Shown here in pieces: positions 13,601-25,600 of a stretch of DNA of 64,000 nucleotides (positions within the stretch are counted from its first letter, which is position 1; the number at the start of each line of letters is the position of its first letter). Source of the stretch: Ctena decussata (lineage: Eukaryota; Mollusca; Bivalvia; Lucinida; Lucinidae); the NCBI GenBank assembly GCA_963989385.1, contig OZ022500.1, forward strand, positions 76,008,289-76,072,288, in the 5' to 3' direction. Made by a program: the position numbers and the translations under genes. The notes below the pieces were generated by a model. It ran no database searches, had not been told where the DNA came from, and saw only the letters and a list, made by a program, of their open reading frames with translations.

Positions 13601-16600
13601 AAAACCAACATGCACATGTTCAATATCTCAACAATATGTATGCAATGTTTGAAAAATATTCATTGACAACTGTGACAGAGTCGATTACACAAACTCCATA
13701 CCCTATAATGCAAAAAACTGCCTAAACTCCATACCCTATAATGCAAAAAAACTGCCTAAAATGACTAAGTTAAAAAGGCTGTATTTCTGTCAAAATTAAT
13801 TCTAACTCCATCAAAACCCCACATGCACATTTTCAATATATCCATAACATGTATGTATAGTTTAGTAAAGATCCACTGAAAACTGTGGGAGGAGTTGATT
13901 ACACAAACACCATACCATACAATGCAAAAATACTGCCTAAAATGACTTAAGTGCAAAAGGCCGTAATTCTGTCAAAATTAACTCTAGATCCATTAAAAAC
14001 CCACATGCACATCTTCAATATGTCCACAATAAGTATGCAAAGTTTGAAAAAGATCTATTAAAAACTCTGAGAGGAGTTGATTACACAAACTCAATACTAT
14101 AAAGGCGACGGCTAGTTATAACATGAAACTAATATTCTTAAAACATCTTGAGTTTTAATATATGAAAATAATAGGATGAATTGTAACTGGTTTTCAGCAG
14201 CCTGTGAGGCTAGTAACAACCGGTTGTCAGCAGCCTGTGAAGCTAGTGACAACCGGTTGTCAGCAGCCTGTGAGGCTAGTGACAACCGGTTGTCAGCAGC
14301 CACTTCCTATTATAAAGTGTGACGAACAGACAGATGGACAGACAGGGGCAAATCTTAATGCCCCCTGACTATTGTCACGGGGGCATAAAAACTGTGCGAA
14401 AGGTTTTTTAGCCTCTTATATACAGCTAACAGCGATATTGCATCTAGTCACAGAGTTACTGACAGAATGGGAAAAAACAGTGCAAACCTTCATCAGACTG
14501 CTCCCTTCGGAGGCTTAGGTCCGCATAGTTTGGTCAGAGCTTCTGTAGCAATTTTAAACCCTTAACACACTAAAAAAGCAGACAACAAAATTTACGTCTG
14601 CAAAATTTCAAAAAATATTACATTGAAGTTATATCATTTTGAGAAATCAAAGGCAAAGGAGCAAAGAGTTTAGATCCAGATGAGAAGGCTCATAGTGAGC
14701 CACCATATCTCGATCTACGCTCTTTGCAAATTCAACTATTTTCATTTTCATAGCTCTAAGTATTAAGGCTACTCATTGTTACAGCTATACTTACGTTTCT
14801 GGGTCATTGCTTTAGGGTGGCTGCTCTTAGCTCCTGTATAATCAACAATTATTTGCTGACCCATCACTGTTTTCCCATTTAGGGATGAAATGTTTTTCTC
14901 GGCCATTTTTTCACTTTCAAATTCCAAGAATGCATACCTGAAGTAAAGACATAAATTTTTTAGTGCAATGTATCAACATACGAGCTGTGACACGACAAAA
15001 CAAACAAAGTGGCATGTGCCCTCAGCAAAGACTCGGTTCAGCCTGGGCATCTGCTAAGTCTGATCAGACTCTTCGCTGTCTGCATGGTGGAAGCTCCTTA
15101 GTAGTGCAGCTGAACTAGCACTACTTTAGAAGAAATCACCAGTCAGAGTGGTAGTGATAATAGAAATCAGTCTTTAGATGCAGCTGAACTAGCCCTACTT
15201 CAAAAGACATCCCCTTTCAGTAGTGCAGTCGAACTAGCTCTACTTCAGAAGACTTCCCAATTTAATAGCGCAGGGGAACAAGGTGCAGTTGCGATATCAA
15301 ATGACATCCCATTTAGTAGAGCAGCAGATCTAGCACTACTTCAGAGAATACCACCCTTTAGTGAAACAGAAGGAGAAGTTTGTATGAGGACAGAGATACA
15401 GTATTCCTCAAAATTATTGAGAATTGCATTTTGGCACACAGTTGCCAGCCATACATGTTCAACAATATTTTAAACGCATAAAATACAATAAAAGAATCTC
15501 TTTTTCAAGTTTGATATACAAAAATGACAGTATGATGCATTTTCTTTCGTCAGTGGTAGGTAAGGATGGGCTAGGGTACACCCCTGTAAAAAAATGTCCC
15601 TTGATTTCGACTAAGTTTTGCTATACTACCTTTGCTAGAAATAGACTATCTCAGGTGAAATAGTTTATTTTCTCCATTGTTCAACATCATCTACATAATT
15701 GATGTTGTCTTTAATATTTTGCATAATTTAAAGTTACTTATTCCAGTTTCTGAGTCAGCGACTGGCTGTTATATTTTAGGAAAAATATTGAGAATATCAG
15801 AAACAGCAAAAAATCTGATCTGTTAGTGATCTGAACGGAATATTTTTAGCAAGGTATAGATAATCATGTCAAAACCCATATCCTTTAAAGCACGTTGACT
15901 AAGCCTTACAAAAAATATGTTTTTATGCGGTTTCTGTCGAGATGTATAGAATAAGACTGAATCAGAGCAACATACCCTCTGTCAAAACGGCAATTTTCCC
16001 CAATTTCGGGCACTTTTTCGAAATGAAGTCACGTGTTTGAACGCCAGCAGCATCTACAGCTGACAAGCTCACACAAAATTCTGTTTTCAGTTTGCCAACA
16101 CCTTATCTCTAGATGGGAAAACCATTAAAAATCAACTGATTTGTCATTATCTTTTCCACAAATATCGGTTTTATTTGGTAAGGGTACATAATTTTTCAGT
16201 CGGACAAAAAATCTCTGGGTGGCCCAATTCAAGGAGAGATAATATTTGTAATCCAAATATATGAGTTGTACTGGTATGCTAAAAGGTTCACAGAGGGATG
16301 TTGTTAACTAAGTAAACAAAGATACTAAGTATATACATGACCTGTCAACTGCCAGTGCTTAATTTTCACTTTGCAAAAAATTCTCAATAATTTTGAGGAA
16401 TACTATAAATAGTGGTGACATCTGAAGCTCCTGTTGCGCCAGTTATGCTGCGCTTCTAAAGGGTAATGTCTTCTTAATCAATGCATGTTCAGCAGTGCTA
16501 CTCAATACTGGTGTGTTTTGAACTAGAGCCAGTTCTGCTGCACAACGAAAAGCGAATGTCATTTGTGCTACTAGTACAAACTTATCTCTATCAAATTCAG

Positions 16601-19600
16601 GCAACATGCACACATTTCTGTATTAACTTCTATTGTGTTGCTATATCCCAAGAGTTTGGAAGAAAACTGCGATGGAAAACGACCGAACACCTATTGACGC
16701 TTTCCGCGAGACACAGCAGCTGCAGACATCGTCAGAGATGCTTTCGCATTAACTCAAAGGCCCAAGCCGCCCTAAATGACCCACTTCAACCAATGTTTCC
16801 CGCAGAAGGTGACAGAAAAAAGCACTGAAGGATGATGTCTTCATTTATGGTGCTAGTAACATTGCACTTTCATAGACTGATATCTGCCGAGGCAGCTCTA
16901 TAGTTCTGCTGCGATGTCTTCTTGTCCTACTCAGAGTGATGTCTTTTAAAGTTGCTGTAGTTCCGCTGCTCATACCAGATCCTTGGTGAAACAATTTTAC
17001 ATGATTTCTTACATGAAAGAATAACCAACCTGGCAAAACCATGGCTCTGTTGAATTAAGTAGGTTTTGTGAACATGAAATCAATTTAAACTGTGGTTTTA
17101 TCGAAAGTTTAGGCAAGTCGCCACCAAGAATAAATCGTCAACGTGAAATTGAGCTTTAAAGTACCAAAAATTACTGAAACTGCAAACAAGGTAGATCAAG
17201 ATGAGGTGGCTAAGAATATGCCACCTCATCTGGACCTAAACTGTTTGCCCTTTAGTGTTTGAATTCTGACTATGATAAAGCTTAAAGGAAACACTTGTGT
17301 GTTTGAAATTTCACAGACATAATTTTGTCGTCTGCTTTTTTGACCTTCAGCGATTAAAAATAACTTACCAGAAATATTTCTTTTTGGCATGTGATGTCCT
17401 AATTCTCACATCCTTGATGTCTTTAGAAAGTGCTTTTAAGTCTTCTTTTTTGACACCCATCTGCAAATTCTTCACAAATAAGGTCCTAGCGTCTGCATCG
17501 TCTGATATTAGATATAAAAAAATTAAAGTTTATGGTTACATTGCCAAGAGAAATCAGTCTCATTTACAATATGAGCCGGGACCAACAAAATGGCATGTGC
17601 TCCAAGTGAAGACGCAGCCACCCTGTCTGATCAGAGTCTTTGCTGTGCTCTTAAAGGGTAGCTAATGGTCTAAGCTAGCTTCATGCGGACAGCAAAGACT
17701 CTAATTAATCAGAAAGGGCAAATGCCAGGGCTGATATGAGTCTTCGCTGGGCACACATGCCACTTTTTGGTTTTGTTGGAGCCAAAACATACAGGGTAAT
17801 TGTTGGGAGCCACAAGATACAGGATAATTTCCCTATTCAAAAATTAAGTCATGTCCCGGCTCATATTTATTTGACTATAAAATCGAGTCTTCCCCTCTCT
17901 AAAATGACCCCAAATATCTACATCAGTCTTATTATATCTTGTTATACCAAGAATTTAATTTTTCCCTTCCGAAACAATCCCAACAAGTAGCCCAAGGGCA
18001 ACGACCGCTCACCTGAGTTATAAAATGTAAGCTTCTAGCTCAGGTAAGTTAATAAACAGGCTGCAATTCTATAGGATTTGATGACCCATGGGGTGTGGCA
18101 AGTTTGGACCCCAGGGGCTTGATTGGCAGGATTTATGTAGAGGACCACTATACACTGCTACAAACTAAATACATAAGCTCTTGGCCTTACGGTTTCATAA
18201 AAGAAGATTTTTGAAGGTTCTTTAGCTATATAGCTCTAGCTATATAGCTCTATATAAACAAACATCCCCCCCCCCTGGGGTGTGGGCAGTTTGGACCTCA
18301 GGTGCTTGATTAGCAGAATTTATGCAGGGGATCACTAGACATTGCTGCATACTAAATATGCAAGCTCTGGGCCTCATGGTTTCAGAGAAAAAGATTTTTG
18401 AAGTCTTCCCCATTACAAGTGTATGGGAGCAGCATGGCCAATTTGGACCCCAGGGGGCATGGTTGGCAGGATTTAAGTTGGAGACTACTGAACGTTGCTA
18501 CATGTACTAAAGAAGTTAGCTCTGGGCTTCATGGTTTATTAAACCAAGAGAAGAAGATTTTTTAAGATTCTCCCGTTGTTAGTCAGTGGGAACTAATGAC
18601 CCCTGGGGCGTGGCCAGTTTGGACCCCATGGGCATGGTTGGCAGGATTTATGTAGGGGATCACTAGACATTGCTACTTGCTACATATATATGCTCTTGGC
18701 CTCATGGTTACAGAGGAGAAGATTTTTTAAAATTTTCCCATTGTAAGTCTATAGGAGCTTATGACCCCCTGGGCGTGGCCAATTTGCACCGCAGGGTCAT
18801 GGTTGGTATGATTTATGTAGAGGACCACTAGACATTGCTTCATGCTACATATATATGCTCTGGGCCTCAGGTTTCAAAGAAGAAGATTTTTCAAGATTTT
18901 CTCATTGTAAGTCTATGGGAGCTTATGACTCCCTGGGCGTGGCTAATTAGGACCCCAGGGGCATGGTTGGCAGGATTTATGTAGGGGACCACTAGACATT
19001 GTTTCATGCTATACATATAAGCTCTGGGCCTCATGGTTTCAGAGAAGAAGATATTTTAAAGATTTTCTCTTTTAAAGTCTATGGGAGCTAATGACCCCCT
19101 GGGGTGTGGCCAATTTAGGCCCCAGGGGTATGGTTGGCAGGATTCATGTAGGGAACCACTAGACATTGGTACATACAAAATATATAAGCTCTGACCCTCA
19201 TGGTTTCATAAAAGAAGATTTTTAAGATTTTCCCATTATGAGTCTATGGGAGCTTATGACCCCTGGGGAGTGGCCAGTTTGGACCCCAGAGGCTTGGTTG
19301 GGAGGATTTATATAGGGGACCACTAAACATTGCTACATGCTGTATATATAAGCTCTGGGCCTCATGGTTCCACAGAAGAAGATTTTTGAAAGTTCTTAAG
19401 CTATATAGCTATTTATAAATGAATGACCCCCTGGGGCGTGGCAATTTGAGCCCCAGGGGCATGGGTGGCAGGATTTTAGTAGGGGATCACTAGACATTGA
19501 TACATGCTATATATATAAGCTATGGGCCTCATGGTTTCAGAGAAGAAGATTTTTTAAGCATGCTACAAATATAAGCTATGTGCCTCATGGTTTCAGAGAA

Positions 19601-22600
19601 GAAGATTTTTGTAAGATTTTCGCTGGGCCGCGTAGTGCAATTGGTAGGGCACCTGACTCATAAGTCAGAGGTCCTGGGTTCAAAACCCAGTCTGGCCACA
19701 TACTTTCGTTTCTCCTTCCGCTGATTCAAGAAGGGCAGTTGTCAGTTACTGGCAAAAGTATGTGCACTTAGTACTGGTTAGCCGCTTAGGAGGTCTAAGC
19801 CTGCCCAGGAATAGTGTGGTTAGGTTAACTGACCGTCCCGACATGACCACAGTTGTTTACCGTGGACGTTAAGCAATAAATCAATCAATCAATCAATTTA
19901 AGATTTTCCCATTGTAAGTCTATGGGGCTTATGACCCCCGGGGTGTGGCCAATTTGGGCTCCAGGGGCATGGTTGGCAGGATTTATGTAGGGGACCACTA
20001 GACATTGGTACATACTAAATATGTAAGCTCTGGGCCTCATGGTTTCAGAGAAGAAGATTTTTGAAGTTTTTCCCATTATAAGTTTATGGGAGCTTATGAC
20101 CCCGGGGAGTGGCCAATTTGGTTCCCAGAGGCATGGTTGGCTGGATTTATATAGGGGACCACTAAACATTGCTACATACTATATATATAAGTTCTGGGCC
20201 TCATGATTGTAAAGAAGAAGATTTTTGAAGGTTCTTAAGCTATATAGCTATTTATAAACAAATGACCCCCTGGGGCATGGCCAATTTGAGCCCCAGGGGC
20301 ATGGGTGGCAGGATTTTAGTAGGGGATCACTAGACATTGATTCATGCTATATATATATAAGCTATGGGCCTCATGGTTTCAGAGAAGAAGATTTTTTTAA
20401 GATTTTCCCATTGTAAGTGTATGGGAGCTAATGACCCCCAGGGTGTGGCCAATATGGGCCCCAGGGGCATGGTTGGCAGGACAACCCAATCTACCCTTTA
20501 ACCTAATGCAGTCAATCCCCCATCCCAACAATGCTACACATAAAATTTGATCAAGATTGGACAGCTGGTTTAGGAGATATTGGTGTTTAAAAGTGTGGAC
20601 GACGACGAAGCCGACGACGCTGACTATGACGCCGAGGACAGATCATGTCTATACTATAACCTTGACAGGTGAGCTAAAAATCTAGATCCAGCTTATATGA
20701 ATTGTTTTGGAAGATAAATGCCTCCTGTCTTATAACCAAAGAAATATGATAGAAGTATTTCTTACCTACGAGACAGAGTTTGTTCTATTTTTAGCGGTGC
20801 TGGAAAATTCTGTCTTGCCCATGGGCTGGGACAGCTCACACGAGCTTGAATTCTGTGTACCACTACGAGCTCCTTGAAATACGGTGCGCCCGACTTGGCG
20901 ATTCCATACTTTATGCATTATTCTTTCATACGAATGAATTGCTACATCGATAAAATCCAACCCAAGAAAGGTTATTCATTCTTTATAATCCCATTATAGC
21001 CTGTTTTAAGGTCTTAAAGTCGGAAAAAGATCCAAAATAGTCAATGTTTAACCGTGACAAACACTGTCGAGGAGGCCGCCATTTTGAAGACGTTACCAAC
21101 TGACGTTTGAAATGACGTTGACATTACCTCACAATTAACGTCATACACACGCTTTCTGTAGTCGTCTCAATACAAATTTTGTTCTTTAATATAAATTTCA
21201 ATTAGAAAATCTAATAAAAGCATCGTAAACAACTGTGTAATACCCCGCCACTGCAAACCAATACCCCGTCTTCTAGCTTTTATACATTTTTTTTTTATCA
21301 TGACATGAACCTCATGAACAGAATTTTTTCATAATTCTATACATGTATATAGCTCTGGGGCAGGGGCAGGTAACCTATGTGGACTTAATACTACTTGTAA
21401 CAGAAAGCTTATGTTATTTTAATCATTTCTATGAAATTTCATCAAGATATACCAAAAATCTGATTTTATATTGATTTTTTCATGATTTCATACATGTATA
21501 CTGCATGTGTCAGGGGCAGATAAACACTGGGGGACAAAATTTTGATCAAGATATTTCAAAGTGTAAAAGAACTACAGACCAAAAACTGTTTTTAAGACCA
21601 TGAAAAGGGCAATAACTCCATAAGAAGACATCGAAATTTGCCCATTAACAATCTCAACCGAGATCTTCCCAAGACCAATGCACATGCCATGTATGAATAA
21701 AATCCATTAATAAATACTCAAGTTATCGAATGGAAACGAAGTGCTCACGGACGGACGACCGGACGGACGGACGGACGGACGTACGACGGACGGACAGACA
21801 CACGGACAGCCAGCGGGAAAACATAATAGCCCGCCACTAACGTGTGGCGGGGTATAAAAATGCAGATTTGTCAGTGACCTATTTTTTACTTGTCTGTTCA
21901 CTACAGCAGCCATGAAGGTGACACAGTTGCACTACTTACACTTGTACATGTTCGCATGAAATAGGCCTATTAGTTCCCCGTTCAGTTTGAAGTAAATATT
22001 AATGTAGGTAAGAAAAATAATCAATCATTGGTCTTCGATGCGGACAGGGAAATCCCAACCCGAGGGCACACGGGGTGTGTCGGAAACTCGGCAAGCCTCG
22101 TTTCCGACACACCCCGTATGCCCTCGGGTTGGGATTACCCTGTCCGCATCGAAGACCATTGATAGATTCTATTGTTCTCTCCCTTCTCTAGGGGGCTACT
22201 CTTTAAGTGAAGAATTTTCTGTCTATATGAAAGAATTTGTTCACAACAAAGAGCAAATTAAGAGCCTTTAGGAGTAGCCTTCCTTGGAGATTGGTTTCAC
22301 CTACCTAGGAAGCAAACAATATACTATAAAACACTTATATTTGGCGGTCACTTTATTTTTGTGATATTGGTGGAAAAGAAGAAAACTGCCAAATTAAAAT
22401 ACCGCCAATTAAAATTGATGATCGTTAAAACAAAATCACTACCGTTGACATGTGATATATTCGCTCTACCATAAAGCCAAAGCCAGTACATGTCAGAATA
22501 TATGAGAACAAAAGGAGACCCCATGGCAAACAACAAGCGGGAGAACACGGAGTGTGAAAATGCTTATTAGACATGCTATACTAATTAGTACCTAAGCCAA

Positions 22601-25600
22601 GTTGATTTGAATAATATTTTGTTCAAATTCTATTGACTTACAATCAAGCCAAGTTGATTAAATCAGAAGCAACTCATGGTACATATTACGAAATACTAGA
22701 ATGTGTTGAACTGTATTAACCATGAGCCTGTAGAGCTTGGACTCAAGTGGCCCATAATTTATGATGTCAGCATAAATCTTCTCTCTTTTTTTTCCAGAAA
22801 TCACAAATCCGCCAAAATTAAAGTCCGCCAAAAGGTCCATTTATAGCAAGAGCTGTCGCCGGACAGCATAGCTCGCCTGAATAGGTGCTTGCCCATCACA
22901 CAGCTGATATGGTGGTGTGGACTGCTATGCATAAAACTTCATGCAAGCATGTCCATAATGTAAACACATTTATAAACAAAAGCTATCTCAGAAATAAGTC
23001 TTAAAATAAAATTAAAATAAAAAAAATGAAATTTCAAAGTCCATGAGCTTGAGGTAAAAAAAAACTGATGGATAGGGGGGAGGGGGTGGTGGTGGTGGTG
23101 GTGGTGGTGGGTGGGTGTGTGGGTGTGTGTGTGTGGGGGGGGGGGTATGTGGACTGCTATGCATAAAACTTCATGTCTATAATGAAAACACATTTATAAA
23201 CAAAAGCTATCTCAGAAATAAGTCTTCAAACAAATTTAAAATAAAAACAAGTAGCCCAAAGGGCAACAATTGCTCACCTGAGAGACATTGTAAACCTATA
23301 GGGATATTTAAGATGCTCAAGGGCAGCTAACTCCACAGTCAGTGGTCCAATCAGGCTGAAAATTAAACTCATCCAAAACGTTATGTATGCCCTCATTTAA
23401 TATATGCAAGTTTAAAAAGTATCCGATCAAGAGCACAATAGAAAGAGCTGTCAAGGGCACCTAACTTCGTAGTGGTTGGCCTGATCTGGCCAAAATTTGA
23501 ACTTGTTTAAGATATTATGCATTTCCTCATTACCTGCAAGTTTGAAAAGGATTGGATCAGTAGAAACCAAGAAAAAGTGGCGACATTGATTTTTTGGATG
23601 CTCAGGGCAGGTACTCCATAGTCAGTGGTGAGATCTAGCCGAAATGCTAACTAATCCAAGCTTTTATGCATATCCTCATTACCTGCAAGTATGAAGAGGA
23701 TCCGATGAAAAATGAAAATGTGATGACGTGGTTTTCTCCATTATAAGACTATGGGATTTTTTTCAAACGCTCAAGGGCAGCTAACTCCGTAGTCTGTGCT
23801 CGAATCCAGCCAAATTTCGAACTCATCCAAGCTCTTATGTATGTCATCATTACCTGCAAGTATGATAAGGATCTAATCAAAAACCTTCATTGCAGCACCC
23901 TGAAAGTCAAACTTGCTCGAGATATTGTCATGCCCTACATTTGTATGAATTTATTTTAGAATCCCTTGAGAAATGTAGGTGCTAGAGCGATGACAAAGTT
24001 TTTCTAAAAATAGCCACAGTGACCTTGACCTTGGGCACAGCATCCTGAAAGTCGAACTTGCTTGAGATATTGTCATACCCTACATTTGTGTCAAGTTATT
24101 TCAAAATCCATGGAGAAATGAAGGTGCTAGGGCGATGACAAAGTTTTTCTAAAAATAGCCACAGTGACCTTGACCTTGGGCACGGCACCCTGAAAGTCGA
24201 ACTTGCTCGAGATATTGTCATGCCCTACATTTGTGTGAATTTATTTTAAAATACATTGAGAAATGTAGGTGCTAGAGCGCTGACAAAGTTTTTCTAAAAA
24301 TAGCCACAGTGACCTTGACCTTGGGCCCAGCACCCTGGAAGTCAAACTTGCTTGAGATATTGTCATACCCTACATTTGTGTCAAGTTATTTCAAAATCCA
24401 TGGAGAAATGAAGGTGCTAGGGCGATGACAAAGTTTTTCTAAAAATAGCCACAGTGACCTTGACCTTGGGCACAGCACCCTGAAAGTCGAACCTGCTTGA
24501 GATATTGTCATGCCCTACATTTGTGTGAAGTTATTTTAAAATCTGCTGACAAATGTAGGCGCAAGAGCGCTGACAAAGTTTTTCTAAAAATAGCCACAGT
24601 GACCTTGACCTTGGGCGCAGCATCCTGAAAGTCGACCTTGCTTGAGATATTGTCATGCCCTACATTTGTGTGAAGTTATTTTAAAATCTGCTGACAAATG
24701 TAGGCGCTAGAGCGCTGACAAAGTTTTTCTAAAAATAGCCACAGTGACCTTGACCTTGGGCGCAGCATCCTGAAAGTCGAACTTGCTCGAGATATTGTCA
24801 TGCCCTACATTTGTGTGAAGTTGAGAAATGTAGGCAATAGAGCGATGACAAAGTTTTTCTAAAAATATGTGATGACGACGTTTTCTCCGTTATAACACTA
24901 TGGGATTTTTTTCAAACGCTCAAGGGCAGCTTACTCCATAGTCTGTGCTCGAATCAGGCCAAATTTCGAACTCATCCAAGCTCTTATGTATGTCATCATT
25001 ACCTGCAATTATGATAAGGATCTAAGCAAAAACAGTTGAGAAAACGTGATGACGCCATTTTCCCCATAATAACCCTATGGGATTTTTTTCAAACGCTCAA
25101 GGGCAGCTTACTCCTTAGTCTGTGCTCGAATCCGGCCAAATTTCGAACTCATCCAAGCTCTTGTGTATGTCATCATTACCTGCAAGTATGATAAGGATCT
25201 AATCAAAAGCAGTCGAGAAAATGTGATGACGCCGTTTTCCCGATCATAACCCTATGGGGGCTATCTGTTGCCATGGAAACCAGAGTTCTGAGCTGATCGG
25301 CACCAAAACCTAATGCAGCCTTTCCCCCACCCCAATGATGCTTCAGATAAAATTTGATTGCGATCGGCCCACTGGTCTCTGAGATATTTATGTTTGAAAT
25401 TGTTGACGCACAGACGCACCCACGGACCCATGGACGGACAACGGCTCGACTCCCATCCTATAAGCTCACCTCTGAGCCTTCGGCTCAGGTGAGCTAAAAA
25501 TGTGATGACGTTGTTTTCCCCATTATAACACTATGGGATTTTTTTCAAATGCTCAAGGGCAGCTAACTCCGTAGTCTGTGCTCGAATCCGGCCAAATTTT

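Noticed and set aside
23887..24866. Regular direct repeats resembling a CRISPR array
   Set aside because: Units are ~145 bp and similar along their whole length, with no alternation of constant repeat and unique spacer. The context is animal DNA.
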